In this document: positions 33,304 through 41,834 of the stretch, in pieces | How positions within the stretch are numbered: position 1 is the first letter of the stretch | Layout: each line of letters begins with the position of its first letter | Assembly: GCF_016008875.1 (NCBI RefSeq) | Contig: NZ_JADTQG010000002.1 | Span: 1 to 64,000 of the forward strand | Reading direction: 5' to 3' | Origin: Ectopseudomonas mendocina | GTDB lineage: Bacteria; Pseudomonadota; Gammaproteobacteria; Pseudomonadales; Pseudomonadaceae | Length of the DNA: 64,000 nt | The notes under the pieces: generated by a model | The model's database searches: none | What the model was told of the DNA's origin: nothing | What the model saw: only the letters and a program-made list of their open reading frames with translations | Position numbers and translations under genes: made by a program

Positions 33304-34980
33304 ATGCTGGTGCACCTGTCCATTCACAACTACGCCATCGTCGACCACCTGGATCTCGAACTGGATGCAGGCATGAGCGCCATCAGCGGCGAGACCGGTG
33401 CCGGCAAGTCGATCATGCTCGACGCCCTCGGCCTGTGCCTGGGTGATCGCGCCGACAGCGGCGTGGTACGCCCAGGCGCGGACAAGGCGGACATTCTAGC
33501 CAGCTTCGATCTGGCGGACATTCCCGAAGCCCGCACCTGGCTCGCCGAACGCGATCTGGACAGCGACGGCCCGTGCATCCTGCGCCGGGTGATCACCGCC
33601 GAAGGCCGTTCACGCGGCTACATCAATGGCAGCCCCTGTCCGCAGGCCGACCTCAAGGCCATCGGCGAGCTGATCATCGATATTCACAGCCAGCACGAAC
33701 ATCAATCGCTGCTCAAGACCGACACCCACCGCCGCCTGCTCGACGAATACGCCGGCAGCCAGGAACTGGCGCGTCAGGTGCAACTCGCCGCGCAGCGCTG
33801 GAAGCAGACGCGCAACGAGCTGGAGCGCATCTCCAGCCAGGGTGACGAACAGCGCGCCCGCCACCAGTTGCTCAGCTATCAGCTCGAAGAGCTGGAGAAT
33901 CTCGCCCTCGGCGACAACGAACTGGAACAACTGGAGCAGGAGCACAAGGCCCTGAGCAATGCCGACGCGCTGCTCGGCGCCTGCCGCCAGGTGCTCGACC
34001 TGTGCAGCGAGAGCGACGCCGGCAACGTGCTGGCGGCGCTGACCGCCAGCCTCAACCGCCTGGGCGCGTTCGGCGGCCAGGGCGGCGCGCTGGGTGAAGC
34101 GAGCAACCTGTTGGCCAGCGCGCAGATTCAGGTCGAGGAAGCCGTCGGTGAGCTGAACCGCTTCGTCGATCACTTCGACGCCGACCCGGAGCGCCAGCAA
34201 TTTCTCGAGGAGCGCCTGGACACCATCTATACCCTGGCGCGCAAGCACCGTATCCAGCCCACCGAGCTGGCTGCCCTGCAGCAGCAACTGTTCGAGGAAA
34301 TCGAAGGCCTGAATGCCGACGACCAGGCCAGCGAACGCCTGGCCGAGGAACTGGCCGCCTATGAGCGCCACTATGAGGAAAAGGCAGCCGAACTCAGTTC
34401 GCTGCGTGGCAACGCTGCCGAGCGCCTGTCCGCGGCCGTGGAACAGGAGATGCAGGCACTCGGCATGCCAGGCGGGCGTTTCAGCATCCAGCTACAAGCC
34501 ATGAGCAGCGAAGAGCCGCATGCCAATGGCCTGGAAGCTGTGGAGTTCCTGGTCAGCGCCAACCCCGGCCAGCCGCTACGCGGCCTGGCCAAGGTGGCCT
34601 CCGGTGGCGAGCTGTCGCGTATCAGCCTGGCGATCCAGGTGATCACTGCCCAGACCTCGCGCGTACCGACCCTGGTATTCGACGAAGTGGATGTCGGCAT
34701 CGGCGGGCCGACTGCCGAAGTGGTCGGCCAGCTGCTGCGCCGCCTTGGCGAACGCGGCCAGGTGCTGTGCGTAACCCACCTACCGCAAGTCGCCGCGCAG
34801 GGCCATCAACACCTGTTCGTGCACAAGCGTCGCGGCGAGGACGCCACATCCACGGCGGTGAGCAAGCTAGACGAAAGCGGCCGTGTCGAGGAGATCGCGC
34901 GCATGCTCGGCGGCGTCGACCTGACCGAGGAATCCCTGGCCCATGCGCGCAAGATGGTGGCCAGCGCACAGGCTGCGTGA
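33304..34980 (+). CDS. recN: DNA repair protein RecN
   Basis: 558 residues, an SMC-like ATPase for double-strand break repair. Walker A is GETGAGKSIMLDAL (about 30-43); coiled-coil arms fill about 160-390; the ABC signature is ASGGELSRISLA near 432 and Walker B is TLVFDEVDVGIGG near 456. A LexA box lies directly upstream, so it is SOS-controlled. It is divergent from grpE and convergent with fur, with a shared terminator between them. Confidence 0.98.
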   Translation: MLVHLSIHNYAIVDHLDLELDAGMSAISGETGAGKSIMLDALGLCLGDRADSGVVRPGADKADILASFDLADIPEARTWLAERDLDSDGPCILRRVITAEGRSRGYINGSPCPQADLKAIGELIIDIHSQHEHQSLLKTDTHRRLLDEYAGSQELARQVQLAAQRWKQTRNELERISSQGDEQRARHQLLSYQLEELENLALGDNELEQLEQEHKALSNADALLGACRQVLDLCSESDAGNVLAALTASLNRLGAFGGQGGALGEASNLLASAQIQVEEAVGELNRFVDHFDADPERQQFLEERLDTIYTLARKHRIQPTELAALQQQLFEEIEGLNADDQASERLAEELAAYERHYEEKAAELSSLRGNAAERLSAAVEQEMQALGMPGGRFSIQLQAMSSEEPHANGLEAVEFLVSANPGQPLRGLAKVASGGELSRISLAIQVITAQTSRVPTLVFDEVDVGIGGPTAEVVGQLLRRLGERGQVLCVTHLPQVAAQGHQHLFVHKRRGEDATSTAVSKLDESGRVEEIARMLGGVDLTEESLAHARKMVASAQAA

Positions 34981-34986
34981 AGCGTT

Positions 34987-35028
34987 GCAGCCGGATGCGA
35001 TCGGCAAACGGCTATCCGGCTTGCATCG
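34987..35028. repeat. Palindromic repeat, GGATGC/GCATCC family
   Basis: A short diverged copy of the repeat at 1018-1080: GCAGCCGGATGCGATCGG and CGGCTATCCGGCTTGCATCG. It lies just after the recN stop. Confidence 0.5.
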
Positions 35029-35040
35029 AAGCCATAAAAC

Positions 35041-35068
35041 AGAAAGGCGACCCGAGGGTCGCCTTTCT
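35041..35068. terminator. Bidirectional terminator between recN and fur
   Basis: Arms AGAAAGGCGACCC and GGGTCGCCTTTCT with a 2-base centre. T-rich on both strands; recN and fur converge here. Confidence 0.85.
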
Positions 35069-35084
35069 CATTACCGCAGAAGCA

Positions 35085-35489
35085 TCAGCTCTTCTTGCGT
35101 ACGTACAGCACCAGATTGTGGTCGACCAGCTCGAAGCCGTGCTCCTTGACGATTTCCTTCTGGCGCTTCTCGATCTCGGAATCGAAGAACTCGATCACCT
35201 CACCGGAATCGACACAAACCATATGGTCGTGGTGGCCGCTGTCGGCCAGCTCGAATACGGCATGGCCGCCATCGAAGTTGTGACGCACCACCAGGCCGGC
35301 GGCCTCGAACTGAGTCAGCACGCGGTACACGGTGGCTAGGCCAACGTCTTCACCTGCCTCCATCAGCGCCTTGTACACATCCTCCGCACTCATGTGGCGG
35401 TGCTCGGCGTTATCGAGCATCTGCAGGATTTTGACCCGTGGCAGAGTCACCTTCAGTCCAGCTTTGCGCAGTTCGTTATTTTCAACCAT
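35085..35489 (-). CDS. fur: Ferric uptake regulator Fur
   Basis: 134 residues, identical in length to P. aeruginosa Fur. Fur with Fe(II) represses iron-acquisition genes. The winged helix (MVENNELRKAGLKVTLPRVK... HMSAEDVYKAL, TVYRVLTQFEAAGLV) is followed by the metal-binding DSGHHDHMVC. The CxxC pairs of E. coli Fur are absent and only one cysteine is left, which is normal for pseudomonads. The ATG at 35489 is the homology-supported start. It is divergent from bamE, sharing a 94-base promoter region. Confidence 0.98.
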   Translation of the reverse strand: MVENNELRKAGLKVTLPRVKILQMLDNAEHRHMSAEDVYKALMEAGEDVGLATVYRVLTQFEAAGLVVRHNFDGGHAVFELADSGHHDHMVCVDSGEVIEFFDSEIEKRQKEIVKEHGFELVDHNLVLYVRKKS

Positions 35490-35583
35490 GGTCTGCTTTC
35501 TCATGGATGCTGCTTCGCAGCACCCTTCAATACGGGTATGATCCGGGGTTCAAGTTGCCCAAGATAGTGGAAGTCACCCTCCG

Positions 35584-36102
35584 ATGCAAAAAACCAAGCT
35601 CTTGCTGACCAGCCTGTCGCTGACCGGGCTCTTCGCACTCGCCGGTTGTTCATTCCCCGGGGTTTACAAGATCGACATTCAACAGGGCAATGTCGTGACA
35701 CAGGACATGATAGACCAGCTGCGCCCTGGAATGACCCGGCGCCAAGTGCGGTTTATCATGGGCAACCCGCTGATTACCGACATCTTCCATGCCGATCGCT
35801 GGGATTACCTGTACAGCATCCAGCCAGGCGGCGGTCAGCGCCTGCAGGAGCGCGTCAGCCTGGTATTCGACGGCAGCGACCAACTGGTCGGTCTGGCCGG
35901 CGACTTCATGCCAGGCGTCAGCCGTGACCAGGCGATCATGGGCGAAGGCAGCGACACCGGCAGCGCACAGCCGCAAGCCGAACCGCAGGAAGACACCCCG
36001 CCGGCACCCGGCTCGCTGCTGGAACAGATCCAGCGCGAAGTAGATGATGTCGAGACTGTCCCGGTTCCGACCCCCGAGCCGCTGGACACCGATCCGCAGT
36101 AA
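35584..36102 (+). CDS. bamE: Outer membrane assembly lipoprotein BamE (OmlA)
   Basis: 172 residues. The lipoprotein signal ends LFALAGC-SF, so Cys 22 is lipidated. The BamE fold follows, with [33 protein letters not shown] and [13 protein letters not shown]. BamE belongs to the BAM complex that inserts outer-membrane proteins. The tail after residue 120 is long, acidic and proline-rich and looks disordered. It is divergent from fur, as in P. aeruginosa, where the gene is called omlA. Confidence 0.97.
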   Translation: MQKTKLLLTSLSLTGLFALAGCSFPGVYKIDIQQGNVVTQDMIDQLRPGMTRRQVRFIMGNPLITDIFHADRWDYLYSIQPGGGQRLQERVSLVFDGSDQLVGLAGDFMPGVSRDQAIMGEGSDTGSAQPQAEPQEDTPPAPGSLLEQIQREVDDVETVPVPTPEPLDTDPQ

Positions 36103-36114
36103 TAAGCGGACACG

Positions 36115-36144
36115 AAAAAGCCCGGAGCGAATCCGGGCTTTTTC
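36115..36144 (+). terminator. Terminator of bamE
   Basis: Arms AAAAAGCCCGGA and TCCGGGCTTTTT around a 5-base loop, 12 bases after the bamE stop. The A/T symmetry would also stop the convergent rnfH transcript. Confidence 0.85.
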
Positions 36145-36177
36145 ATATCTGCGTTCTGCTGAGCAGCCTTTTAGTAA

Positions 36178-36498
36178 TCAGGCTGACTCTTCGCCCTCTT
36201 CCCGCGCCTTGGCTTTGGCCGCCCGCTGCTTGCGCACTTCTTTCGGATCGGCAATCAGCGGCCGATAGATCTCGACCCGCTCCCCCTCCTCCAGCGCTCG
36301 CTCTTCCGGCTTGCTCACCGCCTTGCCGAAAATGCCCAGCGGCGCCTGGTTCAGATCCAGCTCCGGAAAGAACTGCTGCATGCCTGAGCGCAGTGCCGCT
36401 TCCCGCACCGTGGTGCCGACCGGCACCGACAGGCGCAGCAACTTCTGCCGCTCAGCCAGGGCATAGACCACCTCGATGGCGATACTGGGCTTATCCAT
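36178..36498 (-). CDS. rnfH: RnfH family ubiquitin-like protein
   Basis: 106 residues with a beta-grasp ubiquitin-like fold: MDKPSIAIEVVYALAERQ, VPVGTTVREAALRSGM, and GERVEIYRPLIADPKEVRKQ, the family signature. The basic C-terminus is Lys/Arg/Glu-rich. It overlaps the ratA stop by 8 bases. RnfH is regularly linked to ratA (the old YfjF/YfjG pair of E. coli); its molecular role is not settled. Confidence 0.93.
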   Translation of the reverse strand: MDKPSIAIEVVYALAERQKLLRLSVPVGTTVREAALRSGMQQFFPELDLNQAPLGIFGKAVSKPEERALEEGERVEIYRPLIADPKEVRKQRAAKAKAREEGEESA

Positions 36499-36925
36499 AC
36501 AACTGCTTGGCTCGCTGGCAGAAGGCGTCGACCATGGTGTTGGCCGCCTGGTTGAACAACGGGCCCAGCGTGGCGCGCACCAGCGGCCCGGCGTAGTCGA
36601 AGGTCAGGTCCAGGCTGATCTTGCAGGCCTTGTCACCCAGCGCCTTGAACTCCCAGACACCATTGAGGCTGGTAAACGGTCCTTCCTGAAGATTCATCTC
36701 GATGCGCTGCCCCGGCAGCAGCACATTACGCGTGACGAAGCGCTGGCCGATACCGCCCTTGGCCACTTCGAGGCTGGCCAGCATGTGCGTCTCGCTGACT
36801 TCCAATATTTCGCTGGAGCTACACCAGGGTAGGAACTGCGGGTAGCTGGCCACATCGTTAACGAGGTCATACAGCGCCTGCGCCGGATAAGGCAACAACG
36901 CCGAGCGCTGGATTCGAGTAGTCAT
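36491..36925 (-). CDS. ratA: RatA/coenzyme Q-binding START-domain protein
   Basis: 144 residues, one START/polyketide-cyclase-like domain (MTTRIQRSALLPYPAQALYD... LVNDVASYPQFLPWCSSS, DLTFDYAGPLVRATLGPLFNQ). In E. coli RatA has been described as a toxin blocking 70S formation, whereas the family also includes COQ10-type ubiquinone-binding proteins. The sequence cannot decide between these. Its ATG directly abuts the stop of the upstream transporter gene (TAAATG) and it overlaps rnfH, so three genes are coupled. Confidence 0.92.
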   Translation of the reverse strand: MTTRIQRSALLPYPAQALYDLVNDVASYPQFLPWCSSSEILEVSETHMLASLEVAKGGIGQRFVTRNVLLPGQRIEMNLQEGPFTSLNGVWEFKALGDKACKISLDLTFDYAGPLVRATLGPLFNQAANTMVDAFCQRAKQLYG

Positions 36926-38329
36926 TTACTTGCTCAGCTCCGCGATGAATACGATCAGCACGCCGATTGGCGCCACGACGCGAATCAGCCAGAGGGACAG
37001 ATTGAACAGCAGCGGGCTTCTGATGGCCAACTCTTCGCGCACGACGTCGCGACTCAGCACCCAACCGGCGAACAGGGCGAAGGACAACCCGCCCAGCGGC
37101 AGCAGAATCCGGCTGGTGAGGTAATCGATACTGTCGAAGAAGGTCTTGCCGCCCTCGGCGCCCCACTGCAACAGGTGGAAGCCGTCCTCGGCAAAGACGA
37201 AGAACTTGGCGTCGGTCCAGAGGTTAAACGAGAGCACCGTGCCCATGCCGAAAACCCAGCAGAACAGCGCCAGTACCGCGGTTACCTGGGTGCGGCTGCG
37301 CCCGGTTTTCTCGACGAAGTAGGCCACGGCCGGCTCCAGCATGGAGATCGATGAGCTCCAGGCAGCGACAGCCACCAGCACGAAGAAGATCAGCCCCATC
37401 ACCTGGCCGAAGGCAATGTTGCCGAAGGCGATCGGCAAGGTGACGAACATCAGCCCCGGCCCGCCACCCGGCTCCAGGCCAGCGGCAAATACGATGGGGA
37501 ACAGCGCCAGGCCGGCGGTCAGCGCCACCAGCGTGTCGAGCAGGCCAACGGTCAGTACCGTGGCGCCAATCGAAGCCTTCTTCGGCATATAGGCGCCGTA
37601 GACCATGATCGAGCCGACGCCGACGCTCAGGGTAAAGAACGCATGGCCCATGGCGGCGAGAATGCCGTCCTGCACCTTGCTCGGATCGAAATGGAACAGG
37701 AAGTCGAAACCTTCGCGGAAGTGCCCGGTGGTGAAGCTGTAGCCCAGCAGAACCAGTAGCAGCACGAACAGCAGCGGCATCATGATGCGCAGGCTGCGCT
37801 CCAGCCCGGCCACCACGCCTTTGGCGATGACGAATGCGGTCCCCAGCATGAACAGGCTGTGCCACAGGGTCAGCCGCCACGGGTCGGAGGTGAGGCCGCC
37901 GAACGCCGCACCGGCACCATCGGCGCTGATACCGGTAAAGTCGCCACGACCCATGCTAAGGATGTAATCCAGCGACCAGCCTGCCACCACGCTGTAGAAG
38001 GACAGGATCAACAGCGCGGCGACCATGCCCATCAATGCCGCCAGCGACCAGCGCTTCGACGCGCCGGCTTCGATCGCCAGGCTCTTCATCGCGTTGACCG
38101 GGCTTTGCCGGCCACGGCGACCGATCAGGGTTTCCGCCAGCATGATCGGCACGCCTACCAGGGCGATGCAGAACAGGTACATCACGACGAACGCGCCGCC
38201 GCCGTAGACGCCCGTCATGTAAGGAAACTTCCAGATATTGCCGAGGCCCACGGCCGAGCCGGTGGCCGCCAGAATGAACACCCAGCGGCTGGCCCAGGCA
38301 CCGTGAATTGAAACGTTGTCGCTCGCCAT
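36926..38329 (-). CDS. Sodium-dependent transporter, NSS/SNF family
   Basis: 467 residues, an inner-membrane protein with about 11-12 helices of the neurotransmitter:sodium symporter (LeuT) fold. The family start WASRWVFILAATGSAVGLGN (helix 1, unwound sodium/substrate site) and WKFPYMTGVYGGGAFVVMY are clear. The substrate is probably an amino acid or related amine, not identifiable from sequence. The ATG at 38329 is preferred because homology starts at MASDNVSIHG; the upstream frame to 38419 is non-coding. It is coupled to ratA and divergent from smpB. From memory PAO1 has no transporter between smpB and ratA. Confidence 0.9.
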   Translation of the reverse strand: MASDNVSIHGAWASRWVFILAATGSAVGLGNIWKFPYMTGVYGGGAFVVMYLFCIALVGVPIMLAETLIGRRGRQSPVNAMKSLAIEAGASKRWSLAALMGMVAALLILSFYSVVAGWSLDYILSMGRGDFTGISADGAGAAFGGLTSDPWRLTLWHSLFMLGTAFVIAKGVVAGLERSLRIMMPLLFVLLLVLLGYSFTTGHFREGFDFLFHFDPSKVQDGILAAMGHAFFTLSVGVGSIMVYGAYMPKKASIGATVLTVGLLDTLVALTAGLALFPIVFAAGLEPGGGPGLMFVTLPIAFGNIAFGQVMGLIFFVLVAVAAWSSSISMLEPAVAYFVEKTGRSRTQVTAVLALFCWVFGMGTVLSFNLWTDAKFFVFAEDGFHLLQWGAEGGKTFFDSIDYLTSRILLPLGGLSFALFAGWVLSRDVVREELAIRSPLLFNLSLWLIRVVAPIGVLIVFIAELSK

Positions 38330-38441
38330 TGCGGCCAAGACCCCAGATTGCGGGAAAAAAGATCGCGCATTGTCGGAGATTCGAGGCATGGGCTCAAGTT
38401 TGGCTCGGTAAAGCCCCATGGCGCAGGCGCGGGCGACTCCC

Positions 38442-38447
38442 TATAAT
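38442..38447 (+). promoter_or_regulatory. -10 element of smpB
   Basis: A perfect TATAAT ten bases before the smpB ATG. No good -35 is visible, and the short distance implies a very short leader or internal start. Confidence 0.4.
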
Positions 38448-38456
38448 GCGCGGCCT

Positions 38457-38939
38457 ATGGCTAAACAAAAGAAACATCCTCAAGGCACTATCGCGCTGAA
38501 TAAAAAGGCGCTGCACGATTACTTCGTCGAACAGAAGTTCGAGGCGGGCGTCGCCCTGGCCGGCTGGGAAGTGAAAAGCCTGCGCGCCGGCAAAGCGCAG
38601 CTGGTCGACAGCTACGTGCTGCTCAAGGACGACGAGGCCTGGCTGATGGGGGCACATATTACCCCGTTGAAGACCGCCAGCACTCACGTCATCGCCGACC
38701 CGATCCGCACGCGCAAGCTGCTGCTGAACAAGCGCGAGCTGGACAAGCTGTTTGGCGCCGTGCAGCAGAAAGGCTACACCTGCGTCGCCCTGTCGCTGTA
38801 CTGGAAACAGCACCTGGTCAAGTGCGAGATCGCCCTCGCCAAGGGCAAGAAAGACTTCGACAAACGTCACGTCGAGAAAGAGCGCGACGCCAACCGCGAA
38901 GTCCAGCGCGCCATGCGCAGCAAGGGCAAGGACGAGTAA
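38457..38939 (+). CDS. smpB: SsrA-binding protein SmpB
   Basis: 160 residues. SmpB carries tmRNA to stalled ribosomes for trans-translation. The start [18 protein letters not shown], the core [20 protein letters not shown] and the basic C-terminal tail ([14 protein letters not shown]), which is threaded into the mRNA channel, are all present. The ATG at 38457 is used; upstream codons to 38418 lack homology. No ssrA gene is seen in this window. Confidence 0.98.
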   Translation: MAKQKKHPQGTIALNKKALHDYFVEQKFEAGVALAGWEVKSLRAGKAQLVDSYVLLKDDEAWLMGAHITPLKTASTHVIADPIRTRKLLLNKRELDKLFGAVQQKGYTCVALSLYWKQHLVKCEIALAKGKKDFDKRHVEKERDANREVQRAMRSKGKDE

Positions 38940-38995
38940 GCACGCGCCTCAAGCGAAGGCGATAATGTCTGGCATTATCGCCGTTGCACGCGGTT

Positions 38996-39763
38996 CTACA
39001 GCCCCTGTCGCCTTTGCGCACGCGCCACGCGCTGAGCTTCCAGCTGCACTTCCGACAGCACTTCCTGCACATAGTCGATGTGCTGGTTGGACAGATCGCG
39101 CGCGTCTTCCGCACGCCCTTCGATGATGGCCTCGTACAGCGCGCGGTGCTGACCGATCAGCATGTCGCGCGTTTCCTCGCGCTGGGCGTACATGCCGCCG
39201 ATGTTGGTCACCACGTTGCGCTTGAGCAGGTCGAACAGCCCACGAATGGTGTGCAGCAGAACGGCGTTGTGGCTGGCCTCCGCAATCGCCAGGTGAAAAC
39301 GCGCATCGGCTGCACCCTCCTCCGCGCGGGTCACCTTGCCAACCCGCGCATAGCAATCCTGCAACGCCTCGAACGCCTCGGCGAGCCGCTGCCGGTCGAT
39401 ATCGGTCGCCCGCCTGGCTGCGTAGTACGCGCAAGATCCTTCCAGCGTGTGGCGAAACTCCAGCAGATCGCGCTGCGCATCCTCCTTGTTCTCCAGCAAT
39501 TGCAGCAACGGATCGCTGAAGGTCGAGCCCAGTGTTTCAGCCACGTAATTGCCACCACCCTGGCGACTGACCAACAACCCCTTGGCCACCAGTTTCTGGA
39601 TCGCTTCACGCAGGGACGGGCGGGAAACGCCGAACTGCTCCGCCAGCGCACGCTCGGCAGGCAGCTTCTCACCGGCACCCAAGGTGCCCTCGAGAATCAT
39701 GGTTTCCAGTTGCGCGACGATGTCATCCGAAAGACGCCGCTGCCGCACCAGACCTACTTCCAT
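38996..39763 (-). CDS. lldR: Lactate-responsive GntR/FadR-type regulator LldR
   Basis: 255 residues. N-terminal winged helix (LPAERALAEQFGVSRPSLRE, KGLLVSRQGGGNYV) and C-terminal FCD ligand domain with the metal-binding pattern DARFHLAIAEASHN and a late QHRALYEAI. The ATG at 39763 (MEVGLVRQRRL) has GGAG about 10 bases upstream; the ATG 15 bases earlier has none. It is divergent from lldP-lldD-dld with a 21-bp palindromic operator between, so it most likely represses that operon until L-lactate binds. Confidence 0.93.
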   Translation of the reverse strand: MEVGLVRQRRLSDDIVAQLETMILEGTLGAGEKLPAERALAEQFGVSRPSLREAIQKLVAKGLLVSRQGGGNYVAETLGSTFSDPLLQLLENKEDAQRDLLEFRHTLEGSCAYYAARRATDIDRQRLAEAFEALQDCYARVGKVTRAEEGAADARFHLAIAEASHNAVLLHTIRGLFDLLKRNVVTNIGGMYAQREETRDMLIGQHRALYEAIIEGRAEDARDLSNQHIDYVQEVLSEVQLEAQRVARAQRRQGL

Positions 39764-39919
39764 CACCCGCATCTCCATTGGTTTGACCAGGCCTCAAGCC
39801 TCATGGCGCAAGCCTATAGCGCCCGTACCGCCTGAACAAGCAAGCACCATACGACCAAAGTCTTAGCCTCCCGATTTGACAGCCTATTGGGCAACTTTTA
39901 ACCTGACCCCGCTACTTTG

Positions 39920-39940
39920 TAAATTGGTCTTACCAATTTA
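39920..39940. promoter_or_regulatory. LldR operator
   Basis: A perfect palindrome with 9-base arms TAAATTGGT and ACCAATTTA and centre CTT. It contains the ATTGGT-N3-ACCAAT core typical of the PdhR/LldR branch of FadR regulators, between the divergent lldR and lldP genes. Confidence 0.85.
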
Positions 39941-39974
39941 GCCAACAAGAACAACAAACCATCGAGGTCACGCC

Positions 39975-40052
39975 ATGACAGCCCTACGCGCTGCACGCCT
40001 GTTCGATAACGCCTCATCCCTGCCGCGCCAATCGCGCGCTCGTGTGGAGTAA
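39975..40052 (+). CDS. Possible leader peptide upstream of lldP
   Basis: A 25-codon frame (MTALRAARLFDNASSLPRQS plus five residues) with GAGG 8-9 bases before its ATG and its stop six bases before the lldP ATG. The lldP Shine-Dalgarno (GGAG) lies inside its last codons, so translation of the two could be coupled. No homology is recognised; it may be fortuitous. Confidence 0.35.
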   Translation: MTALRAARLFDNASSLPRQSRARVE

Positions 40053-40058
40053 GTCCCA

Positions 40059-41750
40059 ATGTCCAACGGAATTCTCGCACTGCTGGCGTTCTCGCCGATC
40101 CTGCTTGCAGCCATTCTGCTGATCGGCCTGCGCTGGCCGGCCAAGCACGCCATGCCGCTGGTTTATCTGCTCACTGCCGCGGTCGGCCTGTTCGCCTGGG
40201 ACATGACCCTCAACCGCGTTCTCGCTTCCACGCTGCAAGGCCTGCTGATCACCCTTGGCCTGCTGTGGATCATCTTCGGCGCGATCCTGCTGCTGAACAC
40301 CCTCAAGCACTCCGGCGGCATCACCGCGATTCGTGCAGGGTTCACCACCATCAGCCCTGACCGCCGCATCCAGGCCATTATCATCGCCTGGCTGTTCGGC
40401 TGCTTCATCGAAGGCGCCTCGGGCTTCGGCACGCCGGCGGCCATCGCCGCTCCGCTGTTGGTGGCCATCGGTTTCCCGGCCATGGCCGCGGTGCTGATGG
40501 GCATGCTGGTGCAGAGCACACCGGTCTCCTTCGGCGCGGTCGGCACGCCGATCATCGTCGGCCTCAACACCGGCCTGGACACCGCCACCATCGGTGCGCA
40601 ACTGGTCGAACAGGGCTCGTCCTGGGCGCAGTTCCTGCAACTGATCACCAGTGAAGTGGCGATCATCCACGCCACTGTCGGGGTGATCATGCCGACCATC
40701 ATGGCGATGATGCTGACCCGTTTCTTCGGTCAGGAGAAAAGCTGGAAAGCCGGCCTGGAAGTGCTGCCGTTCGCCATCTTCGCCGGCCTGGCCTTCGTCG
40801 TGCCGTACGTCTTCACCGGCGTGTTCCTCGGCCCGGAATTCCCGTCGCTGCTGGGCGGCCTGATCGGCCTGGCCATCGTCACCAGCGCTGCCCGCTTCGG
40901 CTTCCTGGTACCGAAGAAGACCTGGGACTTCGCCCCGGCGGACAAGTGGCCGAGCGAGTGGCTGGGCACTGTCGAGATGAAGCTGGACGAGCTGACTGCC
41001 AAACCGATGAGCTCCCTGCGCGCCTGGCTGCCCTACGTACTGGTCGGCGCCCTGCTGGTGGTCAGCCGCGTCTTCCCGGACGTCGGCAACGCCCTGAAGG
41101 CGGTGGTGGTGAACTTCCCCGATCTGCTCGGCGAAACCGGGATCAGCGCCAACTTCCAGCCGCTGTACCTGCCGGGTGGCATTCTGGTCGCCGTGGTCCT
41201 GGCCACCTTCTTCCTGCACGGCATGAAGGCACGTGATCTGGGCAAGGCGGTGAAGGAATCCTCCAGCGTACTGCTCAGCGCGGGCTTCGTGCTGCTGTTC
41301 ACCGTGCCGATGGTGCGCATCCTGATCAACTCCGGGGTCAACGGCGCGGAACTGTCCAGCATGCCTATCCTCATGGCCCGTTGGGTAGCCGACAGCGTTG
41401 GCGGCATCTACCCGCTGCTGGCACCGAGCATCGGCGCACTGGGCGCCTTCATCGCCGGCTCCAACACTGTCAGCAACATGATGTTCAGCCAGTTCCAGTT
41501 CGGCGTGGCCAGCAGCCTTGGCATCTCCAGCGCGCTGATCGTCGCGGTCCAGGCCGTGGGCGCCGCTGCCGGTAATATGGTGGCGATCCACAACGTGGTT
41601 GCCGCTTCGGCCACCGTTGGCCTGCTCGGCCGCGAAGGCAGTACGCTGCGCAAGACCATCTGGCCGACGCTGTACTACGTGCTGTTCACCGGCATCATCG
41701 CGATGGTCGCGATCTACGTGCTGGGTGTCAGCGACCCGCTGGTGCACTGA
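40059..41750 (+). CDS. lldP: L-lactate permease
   Basis: 563 residues, an inner-membrane protein with about 12-14 helices of the LctP family, importing lactate (and glycolate) with protons. Family blocks are IEGASGFGTPAAIAAPLLV, TPVSFGAVGTPI, and near the C-terminus FIAGSNTVSNMMFSQFQFG. It is the first gene of lldP-lldD-dld and is preceded by the LldR operator. The 84-base gap to lldD holds a moderate hairpin, which may reduce but not stop read-through. Confidence 0.97.
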   Translation: MSNGILALLAFSPILLAAILLIGLRWPAKHAMPLVYLLTAAVGLFAWDMTLNRVLASTLQGLLITLGLLWIIFGAILLLNTLKHSGGITAIRAGFTTISPDRRIQAIIIAWLFGCFIEGASGFGTPAAIAAPLLVAIGFPAMAAVLMGMLVQSTPVSFGAVGTPIIVGLNTGLDTATIGAQLVEQGSSWAQFLQLITSEVAIIHATVGVIMPTIMAMMLTRFFGQEKSWKAGLEVLPFAIFAGLAFVVPYVFTGVFLGPEFPSLLGGLIGLAIVTSAARFGFLVPKKTWDFAPADKWPSEWLGTVEMKLDELTAKPMSSLRAWLPYVLVGALLVVSRVFPDVGNALKAVVVNFPDLLGETGISANFQPLYLPGGILVAVVLATFFLHGMKARDLGKAVKESSSVLLSAGFVLLFTVPMVRILINSGVNGAELSSMPILMARWVADSVGGIYPLLAPSIGALGAFIAGSNTVSNMMFSQFQFGVASSLGISSALIVAVQAVGAAAGNMVAIHNVVAASATVGLLGREGSTLRKTIWPTLYYVLFTGIIAMVAIYVLGVSDPLVH

Positions 41751-41768
41751 TCCGCATCACTCGAAAGC

Positions 41769-41787
41769 GCCCCGGCTTGGCCGGGGC
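41769..41787 (+). terminator. Hairpin between lldP and lldD
   Basis: Arms GCCCCGG and CCGGGGC with a 5-base loop, followed by TCTTG, no true T-run. Probably a partial terminator or an mRNA-stabilising structure. Confidence 0.5.
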
Positions 41788-41834
41788 TCTTGCCGTCAGG
41801 CTACGCTTCCCCTTTTCAGCAACAGGATGAGCCC

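Noticed and set aside
40014..41747. A 577-codon minus-strand frame opposite lldP
   Set aside because: Antisense to lldP; the translation is dominated by Gln/His/Arg/Asp repeats with no family match.
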